This document shows, piece after piece, positions 22,338 through 32,742 of a stretch of 64,000 nt of DNA. The notes below the pieces were generated by a model. That model did not search any database, was not told the DNA's origin, and was given only the letters and a program-made list of their open reading frames with translations. This DNA comes from Micromussa lordhowensis (taxonomy: Eukaryota; Cnidaria; Anthozoa; Scleractinia; Lobophylliidae): assembly GCA_964020085.1 (NCBI GenBank), contig OZ026602.1, positions 33,683,175 through 33,747,174 of the forward strand, read 5' to 3'. The position numbers and the translations under genes are program-made. Position 1 is the stretch's first letter; the number at the start of each line of letters is the position of its first letter.

Positions 22338-22899
22338 AGAATATCACTCTACAAAGTTGATCATTATTTGAATCCAAGAATTGCATAGCTCTAAACCACT
22401 TCTGGTAACGAGTTAAACAAAGAATTGCAGTCATAATTATAATGTTAATAACAAGGATTGTAGAAGCAAAAGTGTCAACAATCACCAGTCTATGGAGTGT
22501 GTAAATAACTAAATATTAAATGATTTTTTTTCCAAAAGCAATTGATAATTTTTATTATTACTTGCTTTTTAAGGCAGTGTAATTACAGGGAAGTAACTTA
22601 AAATCTATTCTTTTTTACCTGACAAGACCATGAGTGTGCCTTGGCATGCATTACAGATAATGCTGGTTTCATTTTTTTGCCAGATTCGCAATCATGCTTT
22701 TGAAGCCATGGCCAGAACTTGCAAACCACATCATACCAAAAGTATTCTACCTGCTTTGGAATAAAATATGATGTCTGCAGATAGTGGGGGTACCCGTATA
22801 TTTCACCGTACATCATTTTGACAGCTTTCTGTGCAAGGAAGTGTCGGCATCCAGCTATTTCCAGCTCAGTTTCAGACAGATTTTTTTTCTTGCACAAAG

Positions 22900-23097
22900 T
22901 GGACAGACGATTGAACTGAACATTTGTTGCTGAGTAAAAAAACCCCAGGCGCCCGCCGCGTGGGGGGACTAGATCTGTTACTTATTACTTTGTGTATTAT
23001 GGGATAGAAAAAAAAGAAAAAAGAGAGAGCACATGGAGTTGTTATGGAAAAGTTGTGTTCACATATAGGTTCTTTCCCGGAAAGAAAAGAGTATCCA
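22900..23097 (+). repeat. BEL element 5' LTR
   Basis: The 198-bp LTR starts TGGACAGACG and ends GTATCCA, with the TG...CA boundaries of retroviral-type LTRs. It contains the C/G-rich word CCCCAGGCGCCCGCCG. Confidence 0.93.
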
Positions 23098-23100
23098 TAG

Positions 23101-23118
23101 TGGTCCTTCGAGCGCCGG
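23101..23118 (+). promoter_or_regulatory. Candidate primer-binding site
   Basis: TGGTCCTTCGAGCG starts three bases after the LTR. It begins with TGG (complement of a tRNA CCA end) and contains TTCGAG, complementary to a T-loop-like CTCGAA. The tRNA species was not identified. Confidence 0.6.
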
Positions 23119-23168
23119 ATGAAGGAGAATAGTATCGGCGTTGGATTATAGAACTGTAGAATCGAAAC

Positions 23169-26100
23169 ATGGCGGAAAAGTCGGCGAAATCTCAAGTGGA
23201 ATCAGTCGCTGCGGAGGAGGAAAACACACTCGCGACGTCACTCGCGACACGTGAACGGAACCTTCCTAGCTATTTGAGCGATTACACCGAAGTTCCTGGT
23301 CAAAACAAGCTCCTGACGATAAAGAACAGAAGGAGATCGATGAGAGCAAATTTGACGAAGAAGATAAACATCATAGACGAGTATCTGAAGTCACGGAAGA
23401 GCCGTAAGTTAATTGAACTTGCAGTTACTCAACTAAATAGAGCATGGGAACAACTGATAGAGAATCATGAAGAATTTCAGACTATGTGTAGTTGTGATAA
23501 GGAACTGCAAGATGCGGACACATGGTTGATAGAATCCCAGGTAGTTGTAGAGGAGGTTATTTGTAGAACTTTTGAGTATCAGGAACTCAAAATAGACAGT
23601 GATGGATCAGAGTCGAATGTTGCAATCGCACCCAAAGGAATGAAACAAATAGATCCAGCCGGTAATACTTCAGACGCTAGTATCGGTTTTCAGAGTAGCA
23701 AGAAAAGTGGTAGTAAAATAAGCAAAGGAACTTTGTCTTCATCTAGAGCACGTGCAAGAGCAGTAGCAAGGGAAGTTGATCTAGCTAAACTAAGAGTAGA
23801 GCAGGTAAAAGAGAAAGTAAAGTTGGAAGCTAAAATTGCAGCACAGAAAGCCGAACTCGATGCACAAATGGCAATCAAGGAAGCAGAACAAGAAGCCGTT
23901 AGGAAAGAGAAAGAGGCATTGCTTCTAAAGCAAGAGGCAGACGAAGATGATATTGCTGAACGAATGAAAGACTTTGAAGAGAATACGTCGGTGGCAGGCA
24001 AAGCAGACGATATCATGATGGACCTGAAACCCCTGAGACCTCAAATCAAGGACGAAGACTCCCCTGGCAAAGAAACTAACTTCAGAGTGAATAAGGTGAA
24101 GGAGTGGCTGACAAAAGCGAAACCCGAGGAAGAACCAGACGCATTGAAGGATGAAGAAAATCTTCCTAAGGACACAGAAGGCAAAGACGCTATTGTGGAT
24201 TTGACGAAGTCAGGCCTCGTGAGGTCAGCAGTGACATCTTCTCTTCCCAAGATTAACCTGCCTGTATTTCATGGGGACCCCTGTGAGTGGCCCAACTGGT
24301 ACGGAATGTTCAAAGCACTGGTACATGATCAACGGCTCACGAAAACCCAAAAGATGGTCTATCTTAAAGCCTCAGTACGGGGATCAGCGGAGAAAGCCAT
24401 CGCTGGAATGTTCTTTACTGGAAAAATGTATGAAGAAGCTATCATGGAATTGACTCACCGTTTCGGAAATCCGGAACTCGTTTCAAGGTCGTTAATTAAC
24501 AAGCTCTTGGAATTACCTGCACTTAAGGACGACAGCACTTCGAGTTTGAGGACATTTGTGGACAACTTACACAACATTGTAAGAACACTGAAGAGTTATG
24601 ATCATGGAGCAGATTTGAAAGCAGCATCCAACATGCAGCTAGTAATCAGTAGGCTACCTCCCGTAATTGCTGAACGGTGGAGCAGACGAAAGCTAGAGTT
24701 GCAGCCCAAGGAAGTTGACCTAGTTGATCTAGACAAGTGGCTAGAAACGGAAGTGCAAGTCAAAGAGATGGCCTTTGGTTGCCCAAAGACAATAGAAACC
24801 CCTAAACAAGATGGCGGGAAGTTTAGACCAAATTCAGGCAGATCAAGGTGGTCCAACAAACAGAAAGACATGCAGAGTAACACATTTGCAACGTCAGGAA
24901 CCAAAGAAGAATGTCCAATCTGCAAGCAAGAGCATGGAATCACATCGTGTGAAACTTGGAGGAAAGCAGCTGTTAAAGATAGGTGGCAGTTGGCGAAGAA
25001 GTTTGGCCTATGTTTTCGATGCCTTAAGAGGAGCCACCGGATTGGGCGTTGTTTACTGAAAGGGACATGTCCCGTTGAAGGATGTGACCGTAGGCATCAC
25101 GCACAGCTGCATGCAACCATAGGACCACCAAAGCTGAACCCTTCAGCCGAGACATTTCACCCCTCCCAAGCCGATGTGGAAGGGACTCCAACGGCTGAAA
25201 CGCCTACAACCTATGCCACCTGTGGAGTGATTGACAAAAGCACTAGTGTGAGTCGCCCTGGCAGAGTAGCCCTGCAGATGGTACCCGTGATCCTGCAAGG
25301 AAAAAACGGAGTAAGGATTAAAGTTAACGCCTTTCTTGATGGAGGTTCTGGTTCGTCATACTTAAAAGAGGAGATAGCTGATGTACTGGGCCTAGAAGCT
25401 GAGAGTCGCCCGTTACGTGTGTCAGTCTTTGGAGCAAAATCAATTGTCACAGATAGTAAAACTGTTACTGTGCAGCTAGAGAGTTTGGACGGTGGTGCCA
25501 AGAGAGAGATCCTTTTATGGACAACCCCGAACATTTGTGAGATGAAAGCGGTAGATTGGTTTCACACTACGAGTAGTCTAAGTCATCTTTGTGATCTGGA
25601 GATACCAAAGCCAGCTGGGCATGGAGAAGTTGATTTGCTGATTGGAAGTGACTATTATGAGGAACTGCTTTTACCACTCGAGCATCGTGTAGGGAAACCA
25701 GGAGAACCTGTGGGTGTAAAGACAACACTTGGATGGACAATTGTTGGGCATGTTTCAGGAGAACTGGGCGAGTGTCAAGCAGCCAGCCATGCATACACGT
25801 TTCATGTGAACTCCACTCCAGAAGTGCGAGCTGATGACCTGATGCGGAAGATGTGGGATGAAGATATGATGGGTATCTCAGACCGGGACCAGCCTTTGAC
25901 ACCAGAAGAGATGCTTGCAGCACGAAAAACGGCAGAGACAAGATGTTATACTGATGGACGATATGAAGTGGCGATTCCATGGATAGATGATGAACCACCG
26001 CTGTACTGCAACAGAAAGAGTGCTGAAGACAGACTCTACTCTCTTGAAAAACATCTTAAACGAAGACCGGATGTTGCTGAGAAATACTGCCAAGTATTGG

Positions 26101-27866
26101 AGGCCAATGTAAACAAGGGTTACATAAGGAAGCTGGAGCCAGGAGAAGTCGACGATGGGCCAAGCTGGTACCTACCCCATTTTCCTGTGGTGAGAGAAGA
26201 TAAAGAAACTACCAAAGTGAGGATAGTTTATGACTCGGCTGCAAGATATGGAGGAATAAGCCTTAATGACACCATGCTGCCTGGACCAAAGCTGCAACAG
26301 GACATTTTCGATGTGTTACTACGTTTCCGCAGAAACCCAGTCGCCTTGGTGGCAGATCTGACAGAGATGTTTTCCCAAGTAATAATGGCAAAGAAAGACC
26401 GGCGATACCATCGCTTCTTGTGGAGAGGATTAGATCTTACCAGACCTCCAGATGTGTATGAAGCGATAAGACTGATGTTTGGTGACCGCGCTTCGCCATA
26501 CCTTGCTCAGTATGTTGTGCGGCAGCATGCAGAAGACAACAAAGAAGTCTGCCCCCTAGCAGCAGCTATCATACTTTTACAGATGTACATGGATGACGTC
26601 ATGACATCACTTGAGACAGAAGATGAAGCAGTAGATGCCCGTGATGAACTCATTGAGTTACTCGGAAAAGCAGGCTTCAAGATACGACGTTGGTGTAGCA
26701 ATAGGCCTAAAGTGCTAGAAGATATCCCGGTAGAAGATCGCGTGGCAAATGTTAACATTGAAGAGTCTGAGCTACCTTGCATGAAAGCTCTGGGAGTCCA
26801 GTGGAATGCCGAAGTAGATGTGTTTATGTTCCTGTTGAAACTGCCACCGGACAGTGAGTATACAAAGCGGGGATTCCTAAAGAAACTGGCAACATTGTTT
26901 GATCCATTGCAAATGTTAGCACCATTCACGGTCAGAGCCAGGATAGCTATGCAGGAGACCTGGCTACTTGGATTAGGCTGGGATGACGAGTTCCCGGATG
27001 GGTTGAGGAAGAAGTGTCAAGAGTGGTTCCGTGAACTGCCAGAACTGCCCTGTGTTGAAGTGCCGAGATGCTACCGAGTGAGCGGGAAACGCGTTGTTGA
27101 TACATCCATCCACACGATGACAGATGCTTCACAGTTGGCCTATGCAGCAGTCAGTTACGTTCGGCATGAATATGAAGATGGAGAAGTGACTGTGCGGTTT
27201 GTAGCAGCAAAAGCTAAAGTTTCACCTACAAAAGCGATAAGCATTCCTAGATTAGAGCTCATGGCCGCAGTGCTAGGACTGGGACTGACGAGAAAGGTTT
27301 CGGAGCTACTGGAGGTGACGTTTGAAAACTGCACATTGTGGACAGACAGCGAGGATGTCATTTGCTGGATTCAGGGTCAGTCTAGGAGGTACAAGACGTT
27401 TGTTGCGAACAGGATTTCAGAGATCCATCAGAAGTCTAACCCCAGACAGTGGCGCCACGTCCCAACCGACTTAAACTGTGCCGATGATGCAACACGAGGG
27501 CTACATGCGAAAGAACTGTCGACTGATCATCGTTGGTTTAGCGGGCCCGAGTTTCTGTACAAGAAGGAAGAGGATTGGCCTCAGAGAAAACGGATCAAAG
27601 TGGAAGAACGTTCTGAAGACTATCTTGCTGAGATAGCAAAATCGAAGATGGCCTTTGCAGCCGAGATTTCCCAGACATGGTTAGATCCCTTGAAGTTCTC
27701 AAGTTGGACCAGGCTGATCAGAGTCACGGCGTGGATGTTAAGATTTGTCGCCAAACTACTAGCCAAAGTGAAGAAATCGGCGAAACCTGAGAATCCAGAG
27801 TATGAAACCTGTGGAGAAGTTATACTAACTCCAGCTGAACTGGATAAAGCCGGAAACTCTGGGTGA
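23169..27866 (+). CDS. BEL/Pao gag-pol: DUF1759 gag, zinc knuckles, protease, reverse transcriptase, RNase H
   Basis: The 1,565-codon frame starts with the first ATG after the primer-binding site. Order of domains: a charged coiled-coil N-terminus (to about residue 340); a DUF1759 gag region (about 360-510; LPVFHGDPCEWPNWY); zinc knuckles with Cys/His pairs (about 580-645); a DUF1758-type aspartic protease with LDGGSGSS (about 721), Gly at the position after the catalytic Asp; an RT whose motif C is YMDD (about 1,138); and RNase H starting at TDASQ (about 1,317), with later TDSED. The product is a polyprotein that builds the particle and copies the RNA. The frame ends early at 27,866, before the integrase, because of a one-base frame change near 27,854. 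Confidence 0.93.
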   Translation: MAEKSAKSQVESVAAEEENTLATSLATRERNLPSYLSDYTEVPGQNKLLTIKNRRRSMRANLTKKINIIDEYLKSRKSRKLIELAVTQLNRAWEQLIENHEEFQTMCSCDKELQDADTWLIESQVVVEEVICRTFEYQELKIDSDGSESNVAIAPKGMKQIDPAGNTSDASIGFQSSKKSGSKISKGTLSSSRARARAVAREVDLAKLRVEQVKEKVKLEAKIAAQKAELDAQMAIKEAEQEAVRKEKEALLLKQEADEDDIAERMKDFEENTSVAGKADDIMMDLKPLRPQIKDEDSPGKETNFRVNKVKEWLTKAKPEEEPDALKDEENLPKDTEGKDAIVDLTKSGLVRSAVTSSLPKINLPVFHGDPCEWPNWYGMFKALVHDQRLTKTQKMVYLKASVRGSAEKAIAGMFFTGKMYEEAIMELTHRFGNPELVSRSLINKLLELPALKDDSTSSLRTFVDNLHNIVRTLKSYDHGADLKAASNMQLVISRLPPVIAERWSRRKLELQPKEVDLVDLDKWLETEVQVKEMAFGCPKTIETPKQDGGKFRPNSGRSRWSNKQKDMQSNTFATSGTKEECPICKQEHGITSCETWRKAAVKDRWQLAKKFGLCFRCLKRSHRIGRCLLKGTCPVEGCDRRHHAQLHATIGPPKLNPSAETFHPSQADVEGTPTAETPTTYATCGVIDKSTSVSRPGRVALQMVPVILQGKNGVRIKVNAFLDGGSGSSYLKEEIADVLGLEAESRPLRVSVFGAKSIVTDSKTVTVQLESLDGGAKREILLWTTPNICEMKAVDWFHTTSSLSHLCDLEIPKPAGHGEVDLLIGSDYYEELLLPLEHRVGKPGEPVGVKTTLGWTIVGHVSGELGECQAASHAYTFHVNSTPEVRADDLMRKMWDEDMMGISDRDQPLTPEEMLAARKTAETRCYTDGRYEVAIPWIDDEPPLYCNRKSAEDRLYSLEKHLKRRPDVAEKYCQVLEANVNKGYIRKLEPGEVDDGPSWYLPHFPVVREDKETTKVRIVYDSAARYGGISLNDTMLPGPKLQQDIFDVLLRFRRNPVALVADLTEMFSQVIMAKKDRRYHRFLWRGLDLTRPPDVYEAIRLMFGDRASPYLAQYVVRQHAEDNKEVCPLAAAIILLQMYMDDVMTSLETEDEAVDARDELIELLGKAGFKIRRWCSNRPKVLEDIPVEDRVANVNIEESELPCMKALGVQWNAEVDVFMFLLKLPPDSEYTKRGFLKKLATLFDPLQMLAPFTVRARIAMQETWLLGLGWDDEFPDGLRKKCQEWFRELPELPCVEVPRCYRVSGKRVVDTSIHTMTDASQLAYAAVSYVRHEYEDGEVTVRFVAAKAKVSPTKAISIPRLELMAAVLGLGLTRKVSELLEVTFENCTLWTDSEDVICWIQGQSRRYKTFVANRISEIHQKSNPRQWRHVPTDLNCADDATRGLHAKELSTDHRWFSGPEFLYKKEEDWPQRKRIKVEERSEDYLAEIAKSKMAFAAEISQTWLDPLKFSSWTRLIRVTAWMLRFVAKLLAKVKKSAKPENPEYETCGEVILTPAELDKAGNSG

Positions 27867-29194
27867 AACAGGCACAAATGGAGAGATTCGCGAAAGAGAT
27901 AAAGGAATTGAAAGGAGGAGGAGAAGTCAGTAAGCAGAGCCATTTGAAACCGTTGACCCCAATTGTGGATGAACTAGGCGTGTTGCGAGTAGGAGGGCGA
28001 TTAAACAGAGCAGAACTTCCTTATGATGCTGCCCATCCGATGATTCTACCCAAGAAGCATCACATCACGCGACTGGTTGTAGCTGATGTTCACCATCGTT
28101 GCCGTCATGCAGGAGTGAATCACGTGCTAGCGCAAGTAAGGAGTCGTTACTGGATCATAGACGGTCGGCAAGAAGTGAAGAATTGGGATCAAGAATGCAA
28201 GTCATGTGAGAGAAGACGTGCAAAGCCAGCAGCGCAGATCATGGCACCACTCCCAACGTTGAGACTGGGAATGTCAATGAGGGCGTTTGCCAAGTGCTGT
28301 GTGGATTATGCTGGGCCGTTTGTCACGAAAATAACAAGAAGAGTATCTGCCAAGAGATATCTCTGCCTCTTTACTTGTTCTGCAACTAGAGCTGTTCACT
28401 TAGAAATGGCATTCTCATTAAGCACTGCAGATTTCCTGAAGGCATTTAGTCGCATGGTGGCCACTAGAGGAAAGCCAGAAAAAGTTATTAGCGACAATGG
28501 AACGAACTTTGTGGGAGCCGAAAGGGAGCTGAGGGAACTGATCCAATCACTGGACCAAACGAGAATTGCAGATGATGCGGCAAACAAGGGGATAAAGTGG
28601 AGTTGGAATCCCCCACTTGGTTCGCACTTTGGTGGCGTGTTCGAATCTCTGATTAAAGTAGCCAAGAAGACTTTGAAGGTGATAGTTGGGAATGCTGGAC
28701 TCAGTGATGACGAATTGCAGACTGCAATCAAAGAGGTAGAAGCTCTTATGAACTCAAGGCCCCTTTCCTATGAGGGAACTGACCCTCGTGATGAACCGGT
28801 TCTGACACCGAGCCATTTCTTGATTGGTCAGTTAGGAGGACAGTTAGCACCTCAAGTGACTGATGAACTGGCATTTAATCCCAGAAACCGATGGAGATTA
28901 ATCCAGAACCTGGTGAAGATATTCTGGAAGCGGTGGAGAGAGGAGTTCCTAGCGACGCTGAACACTCGGAAGAAATGGAGGGAAAAGAAAGACAACCTGA
29001 AGGTTGGGGATGTAGTGCTGGTGGTAGATCAAAACGCACCACGCGGACAATGGCCTCTGGGACGAGTAGAAGAAGTATTTCCAGGGCAAGATGGGCGGGT
29101 GCGCGTTGTCCAAGTGAGCACAAGAGGCCACAAGTTTACCCGTCCAATTACTCGACTGTGTCCATTGAACGTCTCGGATGATCGAGGAAAGTGA
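27863..29194 (+). pseudogene. BEL/Pao integrase (H2C2, DDE core, DUF5641), out of frame with pol
   Basis: The frame overlaps the end of pol by four bases in the -1 phase; its computed start is a GTG and not a credible initiation codon. The order is an H2C2-type zinc-binding region (HHRCRHAGVNHV ... CKSCERR), an rve core with the acidic residues in CVDYAGPF, ISDNGTNF and GVFESLIK, and a C-terminal DUF5641 domain (GDVVLVVDQNAPRGQWPLG). The family inserts element DNA at 5-bp staggered cuts. Elsewhere in BEL/Pao this region is fused to RNase H, so the break is either a disabling mutation, a base-calling error in an A run, or (less likely) a programmed -1 shift. Confidence 0.88.
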
Positions 29195-29229
29195 TGTGAA
29201 GGAAAGAGCTGATGCCCAGAATCCGCTCT

Positions 29230-29242
29230 TTGGGGGGGAGGA
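29230..29242 (+). promoter_or_regulatory. Polypurine tract of the BEL element
   Basis: A purine run dominated by seven G residues ends at the first base of the 3' LTR. It is the expected second-strand primer site. Confidence 0.8.
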
Positions 29243-29441
29243 TGGACAGACGATTGAACTGAACATTTGTTGCTGAGTAAAAAAACCCCAGGCGCCCGCC
29301 GCGCGGGGGGACTAGATCTGTTACTTATTACTTTGTGTATTATGGGATAGAAAAAAAAGAAAAAAAGAGAGAGCACATGGAGTTGTTATAGAAAAGTTGT
29401 GTTCACATATAGGTTCTTTCCCGGAAAGAAAAGAGTATCCA
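29243..29441 (+). repeat. BEL element 3' LTR
   Basis: The 199-bp copy differs from the 5' LTR by T to C in the GCCGCG-G region, G to A in GTTATGG, and one extra A in an A run. It ends GTATCCA before the CAAAG target duplication. Confidence 0.93.
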
Positions 29442-31079
29442 CAAAGTATTACTTTATTAATTGCCCTGATCTTGTTTGCTGATCTGCAATGTTAAAAACA
29501 TTATTACAATTATTTTGACAGTGTACACTGTGTTTGGAGCCTTGGTACAATTTTTGGATGTGCTTGTCGACTTCTACGTTTGAGGCAACAAAGGCATCAC
29601 CATAGTAACACTCCCTCTGTCTCCTGAAAAATAAATAAAGTATATTTCCAAAAACAAATCACATTAAAATTATTATCTAGAAAATGAAAACACATAATCT
29701 GAAATGCATCTGAATGATAACTTAAATTTACATGCATAAGGCATATGGAATGTTGTGAATGTGAGTAATACTTCAACACACACAAAAAACAAAAACTACT
29801 GTTATTATAAAACAAGGACAGTTTAACAGGAAAACTATCCTAAAGGCCAGGGTCAACTGTCAGAAGAATGAGTCCAGAGAACTTAAGTACTTATTTTCAA
29901 AGTACTCACGATCCCACAGACTTGAACTTATAGAGCTTCATGTTTCCATCAACATGAACTGAATGTTGAGCATCTTCACAAGCTGGGCACTTCATCCAGT
30001 CCATATGACACATTCAGCTCATATTGGCAGTATTTCCATTCCTTAAATGATACTGAAAATACTTTACTATTAATTGTGCCAACCTAAAAGAGATGGAATA
30101 AAGTGAGAAAAAACATCATGTATTTAGCAAATTAAATCACAAGTAAAACAATTTGCATACAATTTTAAAACCGATACGGCAACTTAGAGATGTGAATATC
30201 CACTAGCATCAAGTATACTGTCTTATCATTAGGGAAAAGAGGAATTAGTGCGAGGTAATTAAATTTGTCCCACTAAAATTTGTTATCAGTATTTTTTTTT
30301 ACATAAATGAAAAAGAACAGAGGAGGGGAGGAATATTTCATGCTCATATTGATTGTCAGCCAATGAAATTTAACTACAGGTCAATTGTTTGACCATAGAC
30401 CAAAGAGACTTTACAAAAAATATAGTATTTTGAAAAGACAGTTAAATGTTTCAAAGAACAGGATTTGACAAGTAAGTAAACCCCATACCCTTCCTTTCCT
30501 CACAGAATACTGTTCCAAAGACTTGAGGTAAGACCTTTCTGAACAACCAGGACTCTCCTGAAAAAGATCCCAGTGCAAAAAAAACTCGGGATCAAAAACA
30601 TATGTCATGTTGGTGACACTTCCAGGCCAAAATCCAAGCTGAGTAATAATAACTGCTCTTTCTGGCACTGAAGGCAACGATACAAGACATGGTTCATATC
30701 AAACCATCCTAGAAAAAGACATGAAGACTCACAGATCTTAATTACAAAAGGTGTGTTCTGCCTAAAATAGAAACATGCCAACAAAATTAAAGTACACGAT
30801 ACCATTTAACAATAATGTACTTCAATATGTCAGTTTATGGGTGTGTGAATTCACATAACAACGAGGTAATATGAACTGTTTTAAAGGAATAAATTATACT
30901 GCATCTGCATAACATATATACTTTCTCACAGATGACTATAACTAAGTTTTATTTATTTAGTACTGTAAAGCAAGATGTGTACAACTGAAATCTTACCTCT
31001 TAAGGTAACAACAATGCATGGGTTATGTTTTCCAACTCTTTGGAGGGTTTTACAACTGCTGCAGAAGGGGCAGACCAAA
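29442..31079 (-). pseudogene. KDZ-type transposase gene, portion 5' of the BEL insertion
   Basis: Exons with usable splice sites are 31,079-30,997 (CPFCSSCKTLQRVGKHNPC, a Cys-cluster N-terminus), 30,708-30,489, 30,083-29,910 and 29,623-29,442 (cut by BEL). Key segments are LGFWPGSVTNMTYVFD, KCPACEDAQHSVHVDGNMKL and ECYYGDAFVASNVEVDK. They follow the order seen in KDZ proteins: Cys cluster, the GFWPGS motif, then a CPAC...HVDGN(M)KL motif before the catalytic core. Exons 2 and 3 each need a one-base frame change (between RCLQCQ and LGFWPGS, and before KCPACED), and the join across the BEL site is also out of frame. The copy therefore looks decayed. Further 5' exons are not seen. Confidence 0.7.
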
Positions 31080-31239
31080 CTTGCATGTGATGATGGTAAA
31101 AAACAATCTGGAAAAAATCATTACTAATCTTGTAAAGCTAGAGTGCTACAACACTGAGGACAATGTACTACTAGTTAGATATTTTTTAGATTGTAAAGCG
31201 ATATAGAGCTTTTGTATATATCGCTATAGAAATAAAGTT

Positions 31240-31253
31240 ATTATTACTATTAC

Positions 31254-31289
<36 letters not shown>
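31240..31289. repeat. ATT/TTA trinucleotide microsatellite
   Basis: About 50 bp of TTA repeats with a few TTACTA interruptions. Confidence 0.95.
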
Positions 31290-31416
31290 CTACATGTAAG
31301 GCAAAGGAGGATGTTTCACCGGCATGCTTTGCGCGCCTAGTCAAAGCATATTATCAAAGCATCTGTCACGTGACCTTCGCATTCTCGCATATTCGAGTGG
31401 AGAGTTCTTCGGCGGT

Positions 31417-31683
31417 ATGGAGATTGTTGATGGGAATTGCGCTCCCTTTTCGTCTTCAAACTTAATTTATATCCACTGTATCGATTCAAATGTTAAATTT
31501 GAGTATTCCTTTAGTGAAATAGCTTCGCTAAACTTAATAACCGTGCTTGGACACATAAGTTTCCCGTCCGATTTGCGCTCAAGACGGCTTGTGTTATTCC
31601 TTTACACAAAGGAAATCTTGGACAGTCTAAGAAATAAGAAGGCCCCAGTCGTATCTAGAGTTAAAGCAAGTTGTTTCTTCGAG
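31417..31683 (+). CDS. Putative upstream exon of the HIRAN-like gene
   Basis: An open frame runs from ATG at 31,417 (MEIVDGNCAPFSSSN) to a good donor (TTCGAG/GTAAGC). Its 89 residues are not recognisable (LGHISFPSDLRSRRLVLFLY). The phase at the donor (0) does not match the upstream-extended frame of the next exon (which would need phase 1 at the acceptor before 31,809). Either the join uses another acceptor or this is a separate 5' exon of the same transcript unit. Confidence 0.35.
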
Positions 31684-31864
31684 GTAAGCCAACTCATCAT
31701 TCTATTCTTTGTTAGTTTCCTCCTCCTTTTGCGGTACAGAGACAAATATATCGGAAACGCGATGCTTTTCGTAGCCCTCGTTCACCACAATTCATGATTG
31801 ATCTCCAGCCAAAAACACTCTTCCTTCACCGTTACTTGTGTCATTACCCACGACATATCCCTTG

Positions 31865-31939
31865 ATGAGTTTTAATACCATTTCTTGGTCGGAAATAGCT
31901 AGAGACAACAGTCTAATTCGGAAATGTCTTGACTTGAAG
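31865..31939 (+). CDS. HIRAN-like gene, short first coding exon
   Basis: It starts with ATG (MSFNTISWSEIARDNSL) and ends at TTGAAG/GTAATT in phase 0. The ATTTACAG acceptor at 32,052 resumes in phase 0. The frame is also open upstream to an acceptor at 31,808, so translation could begin earlier. Confidence 0.55.
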
Positions 31940-32052
31940 GTAATTTTTCATGTTATTTTTTATTATATTTGTTTTTATTATGTTATGCTAACTTTATCAT
32001 GTTCTGCATGTATATGTCAGTCATCACACCAGATTTCTGCTTTTATTTACAG

Positions 32053-32742
32053 ATGGACGAGGGGAAGACTGTCATGCTTATCAGCAGAGTTGAACTTCTG
32101 GAAAATCAAAGTTTAGTGTCTGCCCCTTTACCTCCACGGAGTGATTATGGTGCCAATCAATATCCAGAAATGCCATGGCTGGACTGTGAAACTGTTAACT
32201 GCAACTGCAGTAGATTTCCTGAGCTGAGCAATGTAATTCTAGCAGAGCAACCTACCCCTAAAAGCAATGTTGAAGTGAGTGGAGAAAATTCATCAGATGA
32301 GACACCTGCATCCTCAGTGGCAAATGATGATATCGATGACTTGGAAGTAACATTGTATTCAGAATATGTGAAATTAAAGGGGTGCACATACCATGAACAT
32401 TTTCAAGAAGCACTCAAGTCATGCAAGTCAAAGCAGCGAGCTAGACAGGAAATTCTGTTAAAGCTATATTATGAACCAACAAATGTGGCTGATGAAAATG
32501 CTGTTGTGGCACAAGTGCAATTACATGATGGAGAATGGACATCCATTGGCTACATCCCAGGGAAAAAAGTGCAAAAAATTCTTGATGCATTTCTATCCTG
32601 TATTATCAAATCTGTTAAGTTCAAGAAAATCGAGTATTCGTACATTTGGTCAATCGGCGAATTCAAGTACATACCAACTTTGGTTGTCACCAAACAGGGA
32701 CGCTGGCCAAGAGAAAATGACAGTTACAGCTACAATGACTAA
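32053..32742 (+). CDS. HIRAN-like domain protein, main exon
   Basis: The exon encodes 229 residues ending in TAA. The first half is a low-complexity acidic linker with a short CNCSRFPEL segment. The second half reads VKLKGCTYHEHFQEALKSC, ILLKLYYEPTNVADENAVV and WTSIGYIPGKKVQKILDAFL. The pattern of a strand with EP.N..D.NAV, then a strand with IGYIP and a helix, matches HIRAN domains (a DNA-end or modified-DNA binding fold, also present alone in many eukaryotic repeat-associated genes). No helicase or nuclease partner is encoded nearby. Because it lies between transposase genes, it may be part of a mobile element rather than a host gene; the sequence does not settle this. Confidence 0.65.
   Translation: MDEGKTVMLISRVELLENQSLVSAPLPPRSDYGANQYPEMPWLDCETVNCNCSRFPELSNVILAEQPTPKSNVEVSGENSSDETPASSVANDDIDDLEVTLYSEYVKLKGCTYHEHFQEALKSCKSKQRARQEILLKLYYEPTNVADENAVVAQVQLHDGEWTSIGYIPGKKVQKILDAFLSCIIKSVKFKKIEYSYIWSIGEFKYIPTLVVTKQGRWPRENDSYSYND

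Larger units (their letters stand above)
18427..22899 (-). pseudogene. KDZ-type (Kyakuja-Dileera-Zisupton) transposase gene, portion 3' of the BEL insertion
   Basis: Exons with matching splice signals are 22,899-22,619, 21,433-21,316, 20,923-20,832, 20,524-20,405, 20,022-19,738, 19,597-19,491, 19,080-18,910 and 18,503-18,427; the last visible exon (17,983-17,375) is listed separately. The first reads ELEIAGCRHFLAQKAVKMMY, QVEYFWYDVVCKFWPWLQKH and MKPALSVMHAKAHSWSCQ. The second reads IWGGRWQNGASATTGEEVEQ then KHMLPE. These are characteristic of KDZ transposases, including the catalytic-region HAxxH segment. The 3' exons encode helical, coiled-coil-prone segments. Exon 20,022-19,738 contains frame changes near a short duplicated word (TATACTGGTTATACTG), so the copy is probably inactive. 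Confidence 0.75.
22900..29441 (+). mobile_element. BEL/Pao LTR retrotransposon, near-complete, young
   Basis: The element has two almost identical LTRs (22,900-23,097 and 29,243-29,441), a primer-binding-like site, gag-pol and integrase frames, and a G-rich polypurine tract. CAAAG flanks it on both sides (22,895-22,899 and 29,442-29,446), a 5-bp target duplication usual for BEL/Pao. It lies on the plus strand within an exon of the minus-strand KDZ gene. The only obvious defect is a single-base frame change between RNase H and integrase. The LTRs differ by about two substitutions and one A-run length change, pointing to a recent insertion. Confidence 0.95.

Noticed and set aside
27850..27866. 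Programmed -1 frameshift in the BEL element
   Set aside because: No classical slippery heptamer or downstream structure is evident, and BEL/Pao elements normally encode this junction in one frame; a mutation or base error is simpler.
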